Of a stretch of DNA of 64,000 nucleotides, positions 8,626 to 17,943 are shown piece by piece. The DNA lies in NCBI RefSeq assembly GCF_004349105.1, contig NZ_SMLB01000026.1:20846-84845 (forward strand). The letters run 5' to 3'. The notes beneath the pieces are model-generated. The model worked only from the letters and a program-made list of their open reading frames with translations. It was not told the DNA's origin and searched no databases. Position numbers and translations under genes: made by a program. This stretch comes from Jiangella aurantiaca. Lineage in GTDB: Bacteria; Actinomycetota; Actinomycetes; Jiangellales; Jiangellaceae. Positions within the stretch are counted from its first letter, which is position 1. The number at the start of each line of letters is the position of its first letter.

Positions 8626-10989
8626 ATGGCATCCGACGTTCGCCTCGTCGCTTCCACCGCCGTCGCCGCCGTCCTCCTCCCGCTCGCCGCCGCCGGTCCG
8701 GCGCCCGCGGCGCCGGAGGCCGTCACCGTTCCCGTCGTCTCACCGACGCCCCAGCAGATCGACCGGATCGGCGCCGACGTCGTCGTGCCGGGACGGGTGG
8801 AGGTCGTGGCGACGGACGACACCGACGCTGCCGCGCTCGACCTGCTGGTCGAGCTGCTGAAGGACAACGGCGCCGGCCGGGTGGACGTCGTCACGGAGCC
8901 GCAGGGACGGACGCCGCTCACGGTGCACCTCGGGCCGGCCGCGCGCGCGGACGTCGCCGGCGCGCTCGGTGACACCGAGGTGCCGGCGCACGCCGAGGGG
9001 TATGCCCTGCGTGTCGACCGCGCCGTGGGCCGGCTGGGCACCGTGACGCTCGGTGGCACGGACCCGGCCGGGCAGTTCTACGCGGTCCAGACGCTGGGGC
9101 AACTGATGGTGCGCACCGACGACGGAGACCACCGCATCGCCGGCGTGGAGGTCACCGACTTCCCCGCGATGCCGCTGCGCGGGACCATCGAGGGCTTCTA
9201 CGGCGCGCCGTGGACGCACGCGGACCGGCTCGACCAGCTGGCGTTCTACGGGCGAGTGAAGGCCAACACCTACATCTACGCCCCCAAGGACGACCCCTAC
9301 CACCGGGAGCGCTGGCGCGAGCCGTACCCGCCCGACAAGGCGGCGGAGCTGGCCGAGCTGGCCGCCGCCGCGACCGGCCACCACGTCCGGTTCACGTTCG
9401 CGCTCTCGCCGGGCAACACGATCTGCTACTCCGGCGCCGCCGACCGCGGCGCCCTGCTGGCCAAGTTCGACGCCATGTACGACCTCGGCGTGCGGGCGTT
9501 CTCAATCCCGCTTGACGACATCGCGCTGCAGTTCAACTGCGACGAGGACCGGCAGCGCTACGGCACCCCGAGCCAGGCGAGCGTCGGCCGGGCGCAGGCG
9601 GAGCTGCTCACGTTCGTCCAGCAGGAGTTCGTCGCCGCCCGTGACGGCGTCCAGCCGCTGCAGACCGTGCCCACACAGTACGGCGACCTGACCGAGACAC
9701 CGTACAAGCAGGCCTGGCGCACGTACCTCGACCCGGCCGTCGTGGTGATGTGGACGGGCACGGACGTGGTGCCGCCGAGCATCACCGTCGAGCAGGCCGA
9801 GCAGGCATCGTCGCTGTTCGGGCGGGACGTGTTCGTCTGGGACAACTATCCGGTCAACGACTACGGAAACACCCGCGGCCGGCTGCTGCTCGCGCCGTAC
9901 GACAAGCGCGAGCCCGGTCTCTCCGACCACCTGGCCGGCATCGTGTCGAACCCGATGAACCAGGCGGCGGCCAGCAAGATCGCGATCTTCGGCTTCGCCG
10001 ACTTCACCTGGAACGACCGCGGCTACGACGCGCAGCGGTCGTGGCGCCAGGCGATGCGGCTGCTGGCCGGCGGCGATGCCGAGGCAGCCGGCGCCCTGGA
10101 GGTCTTCGCCGACCTCAACCACCTCGCGCCGAGCTTCGGGGCGCCGTGGCAGCCGCAGGCCCCGGCGCTGGCCGCCGACATCGCCGCGTTCTGGGAGGTC
10201 TTCGCCGACGGCGACCCGGCGGCGGCCGTGACGGGACTACGTCCCCGCGCCGACGCGATCACCGGCGCGCCGGGCGCCATCCGGGCCGCCGTCGACCCGC
10301 GGTTCGTCGACGAGGCGGCGCCGTGGCTCGACGCGGCCGTCCTGTGGGGCCGGGCCGCGCAGCGGATGCTCGATGCCGTCCAGGCCCGCGTCGTCGACGA
10401 CGACGCGGCCGCCGAGCAGGCGCTGGCGGAGTCGCGGGACCTGGCCGAGCTGGCCGGCGCCGTCGTCGTCGAGCCGCCGCGCAACACCTGGGGCCGGGCG
10501 CCGGTGCGCATCGCCGACGGCGTCCTCGACACCTTCCTGGTGGAGCTCGGGCTGCGGGTCGAGCTGTGGGACACCATCGGCGACGCCCGCAACCTCGCGC
10601 CCGACGGTGTCGCCACCGCGTCCAGTGTGGAGCAGAACCTCGACCGGCTGGCGGCGCGGCACGTCAACGACGGCGACTCGGGGACCCGCTGGGCCTCGGG
10701 CTACAGCGACGACGAGTGGGTCCAGGTCGAGCTGCCGACGCCGGCCGACATCGTGGCCGTGACGGTGTCGTGGGAGGCCGCATGTGCGACCGCGTACCGG
10801 CTGGAGGCGTCGGTGGACGGGACCACCTTCGCGCCGCTCGCGGAGGTCACCGACTCCACCTGCGGTCTCGACGTTCTCCGCGTCGACACTCCCGAGCCGG
10901 TGCGGTTCGTCCGCATCCAGGGCGTCGACCGGGCGACCTCGTGGGGCTACTCCATCTGGGAGCTCGGCATTTACGGCACGGCCCCCTGA
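8626..10989 (+). CDS. Secreted GH84 beta-N-acetylglucosaminidase (hyaluronidase/O-GlcNAcase family)
   Basis: 787 residues with a signal peptide ending near APAAPEA. Residues about 40-185 form the alpha/beta domain that precedes the catalytic domain in GH84 and GH20. The GH84 barrel follows, opened by MPLRGTIEGFYGAPWTHADR and carrying the catalytic Asp pair Asp297-Asp298 in FSIPLDDIALQF. A C-terminal F5/8-type C (discoidin) carbohydrate-binding domain covers about 655-787. The family removes terminal beta-GlcNAc by substrate-assisted catalysis. The ATG at 8626 is preferred over upstream starts because it begins the signal peptide. It is the first enzyme of the amino-sugar locus. Confidence 0.9.
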   Translation: MASDVRLVASTAVAAVLLPLAAAGPAPAAPEAVTVPVVSPTPQQIDRIGADVVVPGRVEVVATDDTDAAALDLLVELLKDNGAGRVDVVTEPQGRTPLTVHLGPAARADVAGALGDTEVPAHAEGYALRVDRAVGRLGTVTLGGTDPAGQFYAVQTLGQLMVRTDDGDHRIAGVEVTDFPAMPLRGTIEGFYGAPWTHADRLDQLAFYGRVKANTYIYAPKDDPYHRERWREPYPPDKAAELAELAAAATGHHVRFTFALSPGNTICYSGAADRGALLAKFDAMYDLGVRAFSIPLDDIALQFNCDEDRQRYGTPSQASVGRAQAELLTFVQQEFVAARDGVQPLQTVPTQYGDLTETPYKQAWRTYLDPAVVVMWTGTDVVPPSITVEQAEQASSLFGRDVFVWDNYPVNDYGNTRGRLLLAPYDKREPGLSDHLAGIVSNPMNQAAASKIAIFGFADFTWNDRGYDAQRSWRQAMRLLAGGDAEAAGALEVFADLNHLAPSFGAPWQPQAPALAADIAAFWEVFADGDPAAAVTGLRPRADAITGAPGAIRAAVDPRFVDEAAPWLDAAVLWGRAAQRMLDAVQARVVDDDAAAEQALAESRDLAELAGAVVVEPPRNTWGRAPVRIADGVLDTFLVELGLRVELWDTIGDARNLAPDGVATASSVEQNLDRLAARHVNDGDSGTRWASGYSDDEWVQVELPTPADIVAVTVSWEAACATAYRLEASVDGTTFAPLAEVTDSTCGLDVLRVDTPEPVRFVRIQGVDRATSWGYSIWELGIYGTAP

Positions 10990-11068
10990 CCGCCCGCCGC
11001 CGGGAGGAACTTTCTACCCGCCAGGGCGAGGACGACTCGCACCCGACGAACCCCCAACAGATCACGGG

Positions 11069-11134
11069 AGAACCATGATCATGAGCAAGTTCCTACCGTT
11101 CTGGCGACAGTAACCCGCTCTTGATCATGGTTCT
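11069..11134. repeat. TGATC-palindrome family, copy 2, between convergent genes
   Basis: Arms AGAACCATGATCATGAGC (11069-11086) and GCTCTTGATCATGGTTCT (11117-11134) pair at 17 of 18 positions around a 30-base loop. The element sits between the 3' ends of the GH84 and GH109-like genes and could end transcription from both sides, although no U-tract follows. The rest of 10990-11194 shows nothing else. Confidence 0.75.
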
Positions 11135-11194
11135 GGGCGGGGTGCGCGGGACCGGCATCCCGCGCAACCCGCCGCCAGCCGAAGGCGCGAGCCG

Positions 11195-12670
11195 TCAGCC
11201 GTCCAGCCAGGGGTCCTCGGGCCGCTCACGATCGAAGGTGGGCCGCGGGTCTTCCCAGTAGCCGCGGGTGAAGTCGGGCACCCGCACCGAGGTGATGCTG
11301 CCGCCCTTCATCGACTCGTGGCTGAGCGGGATGACCGAGCACCAGGCCGCCGAGTCGTAGACGTCGATGTCGGGGGTCATGCCCAGGCGCATCAGCTGCA
11401 CCAGGCGGAAGATCGCGATGAAGTCACCGCCGCCGTGGCCGCCGTACTGGTCGGCGAGGTCCTCCAGTGCCGGCCAGAGCCAGTGGTCGTGCTGGGCCGT
11501 GATCGCGTTGAACTCCGCTCCGGTCCGCCAGGTGTGGTTCGTGTGCCCGAGCGACTCCAGGTAGATGCGGCCGTTGTCCAGCTCGACGACGCCGCTGCTG
11601 CCGGTGAGCGTGGTCTCGCGGCTGTACGGGTGCGGCGAGTTGACGTCGTGCTCGACCCGGATCATCCGGCCGTTCGCGGTCTTGATCAGTGCCGTGTGGC
11701 GGTCGCCGGAGATGTACTCGTCGTCCTGCCAGGAGGAATGGTCGGGGCCGACCCGCGGGTCGTTCTCACGGAACAGGGCGAGGTTCATCGGCGGGGTGGC
11801 GACGGCGACCAGCTCGGCGAAGCGGTCGCCGCGGTTGACGCCCAGGGCCGCGGAGACCGGGCCGAGGCCGTGCATCGGGTAGTGCAGCGCGTTCATCCGG
11901 GTCTGCCAGCGCCGCCGCCAGTACTCCGGGTGGTACGCCCCGCCGAAGAGGTACGGCCAGCGCAGGTCGTGCACGTACCCGCCGGACGCGTGCTGCAGCT
12001 CGCCGAACAGGCCGGCCTTGGCCATGTTGAAGATCCGCAGCTCGGGCCGGAAGTAATTGACGTTCTCGAGCAGCATGCAGTGCTTGCCGGTGCGCTCCGA
12101 CGTGCGCACGAGGTCCCAGATCTCGTCCAGGTGCGGCGAGATCGGCAACTCGACTGCGACGTGCTTGCCGTGCTCCATGGCGGCCTTGGCCTGCGGATAG
12201 TGCCACTCCCACGGCGTCGCGACGTAGATCAGGTCGATGTCGTCGCGGCGGACGAGGTTGAGGAAGTCCTCCTCGCCGTTGGAGTAGCCGACCGGTTCCG
12301 TGTCCTGGAAGCCCTGCGCCATGATGCGCCCGATGGTGCGGTTGACGCGCTCCGGCCGGATGTCGCAGACGGCGGTGACGGCCGAGACGGCGCCCCAGCG
12401 GACGTCCTGGCCGCCGCCGCGCTCGCCGAGCCCGATGAGGCCCACGCGGACCTGGTCGAAGCCTTCGAACGGCACCTCGGCCATGGACCGCTCACGCCCC
12501 TTGACGCGCGGCGGCTCGCGGCGGGTGTCCTCGGCGCCGGCCGCGACGTCGGCGGCGGCCGCCGCTCCGGCGCCGATCCCGCCGAGTCCGGCGGCCGCGC
12601 CCAGCGCGGCACCGGTCCTGATGACGTCACGACGAGAGGGTCGATACCTGTGCGGAAGGGCCACGCCCAT
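11195..12670 (-). CDS. Tat-exported Gfo/Idh/MocA-type glycosidase, GH109-like
   Basis: 491 residues. ATG at 12670 has CAGAGGAG upstream. The N-terminus is a twin-arginine signal (RPSRRDVIRTG plus an Ala/Gly-rich segment). A Rossmann NAD-binding fold follows (GLIGLGERGGG), then the Gfo/Idh/MocA catalytic half with PWEWHYPQAKAAMEHGKHV, ENVNY and a YPMHGLGPV segment. This pattern fits GH109, where tightly bound NAD+ drives cleavage of alpha-N-acetylgalactosamine by an oxidation-elimination route. Tat export suits a folded, cofactor-loaded enzyme. It lies 44 bases downstream of the GH89 gene in the same direction. GH109 membership is from motif memory; another Gfo/Idh glycosidase or dehydrogenase is the alternative. 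Confidence 0.78.
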   Translation of the reverse strand: MGVALPHRYRPSRRDVIRTGAALGAAAGLGGIGAGAAAAADVAAGAEDTRREPPRVKGRERSMAEVPFEGFDQVRVGLIGLGERGGGQDVRWGAVSAVTAVCDIRPERVNRTIGRIMAQGFQDTEPVGYSNGEEDFLNLVRRDDIDLIYVATPWEWHYPQAKAAMEHGKHVAVELPISPHLDEIWDLVRTSERTGKHCMLLENVNYFRPELRIFNMAKAGLFGELQHASGGYVHDLRWPYLFGGAYHPEYWRRRWQTRMNALHYPMHGLGPVSAALGVNRGDRFAELVAVATPPMNLALFRENDPRVGPDHSSWQDDEYISGDRHTALIKTANGRMIRVEHDVNSPHPYSRETTLTGSSGVVELDNGRIYLESLGHTNHTWRTGAEFNAITAQHDHWLWPALEDLADQYGGHGGGDFIAIFRLVQLMRLGMTPDIDVYDSAAWCSVIPLSHESMKGGSITSVRVPDFTRGYWEDPRPTFDRERPEDPWLDG

Positions 12671-12714
12671 CACTCCTCTGATCGAATCTGCACTTTTCAA
12701 TTCAGTACCGAGCA

Positions 12715-15700
12715 TTATCGAGCGCTGCCAGCATCGCCCACAAGGGGTGAAACCGACTCGATCCGGAACCCGTCGAACTCGACCATTCCGGTGGCACCGC
12801 TGACCACGTTCACGGCGCTCATGAACACCCCGACGTCGACGGCTGCATCGGCGGGCAGCGCCGCGGAGCCGACCCGGGTCCACGTCAGGCCGTCGGCGCT
12901 GCACTCACCGACGAACGACGAGCCGCTCCGGGTCAGGCGCACGTGCACCGGCGCGGCGAACGACGGCGCCTGGCTGACCGAGTCCAGGCGGCCGTCCCCG
13001 TTCGCGTCCCACGAGAAGACGCAGCCGTTGCCGGGCGTGACGGCGACGTTGGCGTACCCGGCCGAGCCCTGGACGGCGAGATCGTCGCGGGCGATCAGTC
13101 CGGCCCGGGCCCACGGCCAGGTCGGGTCCTGTGCGACGACGGTCGTGGTCACGGACGTGCTGTCGGTCAGCGCGTCTTCCCGGTAGACGGTGCCGAACTC
13201 GTTCGTCCCGCCCCACAGGTCGCCGCCACCACCGACGATCGCGAACCGGTCGCCGCGCTGCCCGAACGTCGCGTCGTTGAACGAGACCGACGCGTACGGC
13301 GGCTCGACACTGTCGTCGGTGAGCAGGCGCACCGATCCGGCCACCGGCGCCGCCGGGACGCCGTCCGCCGTCACCCGCACCGGCAGCCGGACCACCAGAT
13401 CGGCGGGCGGCGCGGTCACCGCGACGTCGACCTCCAGCCGCGCCGACCCGGCGGGCGGCAGCGACGGCACCGTGCCGCCGCCGACCGGCGTCGCCGTCAG
13501 CCCGTCCGGCGTCACGACCTCGACGGCGACGTCCGTCGCGGCGGTGAACTCGTTCGGGTTGGTCACCGTCACGGTCACCCGCGCCGGCGTCTCTGTGGTC
13601 ACGACCGGCCGGTCGGCCTCGGCGGACGCGGTCAGCGCGAGCGGGTGCTCCGTCAGATGCGCGAGCACGCGCCCGGCGACCTCGTGCACGTCCCCTGACG
13701 GCGCCACCGGTAGCCGGTCGGTGCGCGCCGCCCATGCGGCGCCGAACTCGTACCAGTCGATCGGCTCCGGCGCCCGGTCCTCGGCCAGCGCCGCCTCGAG
13801 ATCGTCGAAGTACGCGCGCCACCGCGGCGCGTAGTACGTCGACACGAGCCCGGACCACTCGCGGTTCGCGTAGTCCGTCAGCCCGGCCGCCGCACCCGCC
13901 CGCGTCCCCCACACGCTGAGCAGCGTCCGCGCGTCGTGCTCCAGCCGGTCCGCCTCCGCCGGGTCGGCGCCCCACGACCGGGCATCGGCCAGCCAGCGTC
14001 CGAGCAGCCAGTGCGGATTGGTCGCGGCCACCTCGTCGACCAGCTCCAGCAGCGTCATCCACTCGCCGGTCAGCGCGCGGAACCGGTCGAGGTCGCCGGC
14101 CTCGTAGGCGGCCCGGATCGCCGGCAGCAGCAGCCGGCTCCGGTTCGCCAGCGCCTGCCGCGCGACATCGGCCAAGTCGTACGCGTACGCCGACGACGAC
14201 CGCAGCTCCGGCGCCACGTCGAGCAGCGCCGGCAGCGCGGCCGCGAACGCCGCCGCGTTGTAACGCAGCGCGCTCGGCGACCACTCGGCAGCACGATCGG
14301 CGGTCAGGCTCGGCTCGGCCGCGAACAGCCCGTCCTGCGCCTCCGACCAGTCGCCGGACGGCAGCGCGTACGCGGTCCGGCCCAGCGTCCGCCACGCCGC
14401 CCGCGCGGACGGGTCCGACCCGCCGTAGCGGCGGTCGGCCCAGTCGGTGAACCAGGCGTCGAGGTCGACCGGGCCGTCGCGCCAGGCCAGCGACGTGAGT
14501 AGGTCCAGCGCGGCGGGGTTGTTGGCGCCGGCCTCAGGCAGCACAGCGATGCCGTCGAGGGCACTGCCAGGGCGGTCACGCCAGGCGAAGAACCGTTCGT
14601 TCCAGACACCGGCGTTGGCGCCCATCGTGGTGTGCCCGCCGAAGTTCCAGATCGAGCCGAACGCGTACGGCGTGCCCTGCCAGGACGCCTCGCGGTCCAG
14701 CCCGTCGTAGCGGTCGGACAGCCCGTCGACGATCAGCATCCGGGACCGGTCGACGGCGGCCAGCGTCTCGGGCCGCGGATTGTTCTGCCAGCCGAGGATC
14801 GCCCAGATCGCACCCGGCCGGGCGGCCTGCAACGCGTCCTCGACCGCCACGCTGGCCGCCGCCACGTCGACGTCGCCGGCGGTGCCACCCTCGTGCAGCA
14901 GGTCCATCTTGTACATCGCGGAGTCGCCGAACCGGGCCCGCGAGCTGCGGTAGAACTCCGCGGCGACGCGCGGGAAGTGCACGCCGGTCGGGTCCAGCCA
15001 GCCCGGCCGCTCGAACCCGACCCAGTCGCCCTGCGGCACCACGTGCGCTCCGGGGTTGCGGGCCGCGAACCCGGCCGGGACGGTGCCGAAGTAGCCCGGC
15101 AGCACCGGCGTCATGCCCAGCTCCCGCAGCCGGTCGGCGATCCGCCGCCCCAGCTCGGCCCGCTCCTCGATCAACGACGACGACACCGGACTCGGGAAGC
15201 AGCACATGTTCTGCAGCAGCCACCACGGCTGGTGCGCCGGCGGCGGGATCCAGGCGCGCAGCTCGTCGGCGGTGTAGCCGAACCGCTGGAACGTGTCGTA
15301 GTAGACCGCCTCCGCGCCCACCGGCACGAACACCTCGTTGACCCCGTGCAGTGCGAGCACGTCGATCAGCCGTTCCCAATCGGCCCAGTCCCGGTACGGC
15401 CCGGTGTAGCCGTCGTCGGTGTCGTTGAGCGCGAAGCGGTGCGTGACGGTGGCCGGCCGGACGAGCTCGCGGTCCGGCAGCGGCAGCCGGGCGGGGAGGT
15501 CCAGCTGCTCGCCGGTCCACGAGACGTTCGCGCCGGCGAACTCCCCGAGGTAGGCGTTCAGGCCGGTCAGGAGTACGGCCGGGCTGGTGCCGCCGATCTC
15601 GACCCGGCCGTTCCGGGCGGCGATCCGGTAGTGGTCGCCGCCGGGACCGGGCTCCTCGGCGACGAACCGGATGCGCCGGGCGTGGTCGGGCAGCAGCCGC

Positions 15701-15855
15701 CGGGCCGCCTCGACCGCCGGTCGCGCGCTCCAGCCGGCCTCCTCGTACGCGGCCGGCTCCGCGCTCGCGACCGGTCCGGCGGCGGCCGGCAGCGCTGCCG
15801 CCAGTGTCGCCGTCACCAGGGCGAGCGCCACGATGATGCGCCGCACCCGGCTCAC
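12715..15855 (-). CDS. Secreted GH89 alpha-N-acetylglucosaminidase (NAGLU-like)
   Basis: 1046 residues. The GTG at 15855 overlaps the GH20 stop by 4 bases (GTGA) and starts a signal peptide. NAGLU hallmarks follow: an N-terminal alpha/beta domain, then RFALNDTDDGYTGPYRDWADWE, HGVNEVFVPVGAEAVYY and a Trp/Cys-rich QNMCCFPSP motif, a barrel with PVLPGYFGTVP and WAILGWQNNPR, and a helical C-terminal domain (about 500-740). Beyond the usual end come a NEW3-like beta domain (about 750-860) and a concanavalin-like laminin-G-type domain (about 870-1046). The family removes terminal alpha-GlcNAc, as found in heparan sulfate and in gastric mucin O-glycans. Confidence 0.9.
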   Translation of the reverse strand: MSRVRRIIVALALVTATLAAALPAAAGPVASAEPAAYEEAGWSARPAVEAARRLLPDHARRIRFVAEEPGPGGDHYRIAARNGRVEIGGTSPAVLLTGLNAYLGEFAGANVSWTGEQLDLPARLPLPDRELVRPATVTHRFALNDTDDGYTGPYRDWADWERLIDVLALHGVNEVFVPVGAEAVYYDTFQRFGYTADELRAWIPPPAHQPWWLLQNMCCFPSPVSSSLIEERAELGRRIADRLRELGMTPVLPGYFGTVPAGFAARNPGAHVVPQGDWVGFERPGWLDPTGVHFPRVAAEFYRSSRARFGDSAMYKMDLLHEGGTAGDVDVAAASVAVEDALQAARPGAIWAILGWQNNPRPETLAAVDRSRMLIVDGLSDRYDGLDREASWQGTPYAFGSIWNFGGHTTMGANAGVWNERFFAWRDRPGSALDGIAVLPEAGANNPAALDLLTSLAWRDGPVDLDAWFTDWADRRYGGSDPSARAAWRTLGRTAYALPSGDWSEAQDGLFAAEPSLTADRAAEWSPSALRYNAAAFAAALPALLDVAPELRSSSAYAYDLADVARQALANRSRLLLPAIRAAYEAGDLDRFRALTGEWMTLLELVDEVAATNPHWLLGRWLADARSWGADPAEADRLEHDARTLLSVWGTRAGAAAGLTDYANREWSGLVSTYYAPRWRAYFDDLEAALAEDRAPEPIDWYEFGAAWAARTDRLPVAPSGDVHEVAGRVLAHLTEHPLALTASAEADRPVVTTETPARVTVTVTNPNEFTAATDVAVEVVTPDGLTATPVGGGTVPSLPPAGSARLEVDVAVTAPPADLVVRLPVRVTADGVPAAPVAGSVRLLTDDSVEPPYASVSFNDATFGQRGDRFAIVGGGGDLWGGTNEFGTVYREDALTDSTSVTTTVVAQDPTWPWARAGLIARDDLAVQGSAGYANVAVTPGNGCVFSWDANGDGRLDSVSQAPSFAAPVHVRLTRSGSSFVGECSADGLTWTRVGSAALPADAAVDVGVFMSAVNVVSGATGMVEFDGFRIESVSPLVGDAGSAR

Positions 15856-17861
15856 CGGGCCCGGACGACGTCGAATTCGGCCACAGCCGCGAACCGGTTG
15901 CTGACGCCGTACTCCGACAGCACCCGCAGCGCGACGTGCCGCGCCTCGGTGGCGGCGAACGGGACGATGAACTCGGTCCGGTCCTCGGCGAACGTGCCGC
16001 TCGCGACCGTCCGCCAGTCCGACCCGTCGGCCGACACCAGCACCTCGAAGTCGCGGACCTTGCCGTTGACGCCGCCGTCCTGCCGCGGCATGTACCGCAC
16101 GCCGGCGATCCGCTGCACCGCGCCGAGGTCGACATCGAGCCGGTGCGGCAGCGGTGTGTCGTAGCGGCTGTGCCAGTGCGTGTACGGGTCGTTGTCGACG
16201 GCGTTCACGGCCCGGCCGTCCTCGCCGGCGGTCTCCTCGTCCGACGCGGACGCCGTCCAGCCGGCCTGGCTGAGCATCCCGGTGTTCGCGCCGATCTCCG
16301 AGGCCAGGTCGGCCGGGTCCGGGGTGCCGACGGGGTTGGCGTCGCCCACGCGGTCGAACCGGTCGAGGAAGGGCCGGACGTCGCCGCCGGGCGCGGCCCA
16401 GGTGCGGTCGGCGACGACGGCGAGCGGTCGCCGCGCGAAGTAGTCGACCCAGCCGACCGGCAGCTGCTGCGTCCGGTCGGACCAGCGGGCGACGTGGTAG
16501 CCGAGCACGCCGTCGATGTCCCAGAACGGATAGTCGCGGTAGGTCGTGCGCACGTCGAAGAATCCATACGAGCCGGGCGCCGCGCCGAAGCCGGGGCTCA
16601 CGTAGAGCGGGCCGTCCTGGACGCCGATCGTGCGGTAGCCCTGCGCGACCCGGCCGGCCGGCGGGCTGAGCCACTCGTTGACGACGACGCGCGTGGGCGG
16701 ATCGATGCTGGTCGGCTGCTGGAAGTCCCACCACTGCCACAGCTGGGTGGTCTTGCCGGCGGCGTAAACCATCTCGTCGAGCTCGGTGATGTACTCGACC
16801 AGCACGTCGCCGACGTACGGGTAGCCGCGTTCGTGCTGGTAGGCGGCCAGCTCCGGGCAGGCCTCCTGCGCCGGCCGCAGCGGGACCTCGTCGGTGCCGA
16901 TGTGCAGGTACGGGCTGTCGAAGATGGCCGCGACCTCGGCCACGAGCCGGCGGGAGAACTCCCGAGTCGCCGGCTTCGTGTAGTCCAGCGTCCAGCCGCC
17001 GCGGTCCGAGCCCTCCCAGCTGTTGTTCGGGCGCGACATGGTCTCGCACTGGAACGCGAGGTCCGGGCGCGCGGCGCTGATCGCGGCGGCGTGTCCGGGC
17101 AGATCGATCTCCGGGACGATCGTGACCCCGTAGGTCGCCGCGTACGCCTCGAGGTCTCGCAGCTCGGCCTTGGTGTAGTGCTGCGGCGAGACGATCTCCG
17201 GGTAGAGCTCGCTCTCGACCCGGAACCCGTTCCAGTCGGACAGGTGCAGGTGGAACGTGTTGAGTTTGAACCACGCCTGCTGCCGGATCTGCTGCTTGAG
17301 GTAGTCGACCGGGAAGTACTTGCGGCCGACGTCGAGCATCTGGCCGCGGTCGGCGAACGTCGGCCAGTCGACGGCGGTGCCGCGAGCCACCATCCCCGCG
17401 GCGTCGGAGGTCCGCAGCGCCTGCAGCAGCGTCCGAGTGCCGTAGAACGCGCCGTCGCGGGCGCCAGCGGCGATGGTGACCGTCTCGCCGACCTCGAGCC
17501 GGTAGCCCTCGTCGCCGACGTCGCCCGCCAGGCCGGCGTCGAGGTCGAGCCGGATGTCGTGCGGCCGCGCCGGTGCGCTGACGATCCGGGGCCGCGGTAT
17601 GCCCTCCTGCTCGGCCAGCTCGTCGGCGAGCAGCCGCGCCAGCGGGTGCAGTTCGCGGCTGTCGCGCGGGTCGACGACGATGCGCGAGCCGGGCACCAGC
17701 TCCCAGCTCCCGGCGCCGCCGGTCCAGTGGCGGATCGCGGGGACGGTGACCGGTGCTGGATTTCCAGGCTCAGCGGGGGCGGGTGCCGCGCTCACCAGGA
17801 GGCCGGCGAGCGGGCCGAGGACGGCGGCGGACAGGACGAGGCGCGCTGGACGGGGAACCAT
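15852..17861 (-). CDS. Secreted GH20 beta-N-acetylhexosaminidase with discoidin domain
   Basis: 669 residues, signal peptide to about residue 31. Residues 40-150 are the GH20b alpha/beta domain; the GH20 barrel (about 160-490) has LDVGRKYFPVDYLKQQIRQ, FHLHLSDWNGFRVES and the catalytic Asp324-Glu325 pair in HIGTDEVPL. An F5/8-type C domain covers about 540-669. It removes terminal beta-GlcNAc or beta-GalNAc. It is the first gene of a minus-strand run (GH20, GH89, GH109-like) with a good promoter just upstream. Confidence 0.93.
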   Translation of the reverse strand: MVPRPARLVLSAAVLGPLAGLLVSAAPAPAEPGNPAPVTVPAIRHWTGGAGSWELVPGSRIVVDPRDSRELHPLARLLADELAEQEGIPRPRIVSAPARPHDIRLDLDAGLAGDVGDEGYRLEVGETVTIAAGARDGAFYGTRTLLQALRTSDAAGMVARGTAVDWPTFADRGQMLDVGRKYFPVDYLKQQIRQQAWFKLNTFHLHLSDWNGFRVESELYPEIVSPQHYTKAELRDLEAYAATYGVTIVPEIDLPGHAAAISAARPDLAFQCETMSRPNNSWEGSDRGGWTLDYTKPATREFSRRLVAEVAAIFDSPYLHIGTDEVPLRPAQEACPELAAYQHERGYPYVGDVLVEYITELDEMVYAAGKTTQLWQWWDFQQPTSIDPPTRVVVNEWLSPPAGRVAQGYRTIGVQDGPLYVSPGFGAAPGSYGFFDVRTTYRDYPFWDIDGVLGYHVARWSDRTQQLPVGWVDYFARRPLAVVADRTWAAPGGDVRPFLDRFDRVGDANPVGTPDPADLASEIGANTGMLSQAGWTASASDEETAGEDGRAVNAVDNDPYTHWHSRYDTPLPHRLDVDLGAVQRIAGVRYMPRQDGGVNGKVRDFEVLVSADGSDWRTVASGTFAEDRTEFIVPFAATEARHVALRVLSEYGVSNRFAAVAEFDVVRAR

Positions 17862-17900
17862 CGGCTACTCCTGACGATCGATTCTGATCGAATTGACGGG

Positions 17901-17929
17901 AGAATAGCCAGATTCACGCACAAAGCCAA
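17901..17929 (-). promoter_or_regulatory. Promoter of the GH20-GH89-GH109 operon
   Basis: On the minus strand a -35 TTGGCT (17929-17924), an exact 17-base spacer and a -10 TATTCT (17906-17901) precede the ATG at 17861. Between -10 and ATG lies TTCGATCAGAATCGATCG, which contains the short inverted repeat TCGAT-CAGA-ATCGA, a candidate repressor site. A related TTCGATCAGA occurs just before the GH109-like ATG. Confidence 0.6.
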
Positions 17930-17943
17930 GAGTCGTCCGGTCG

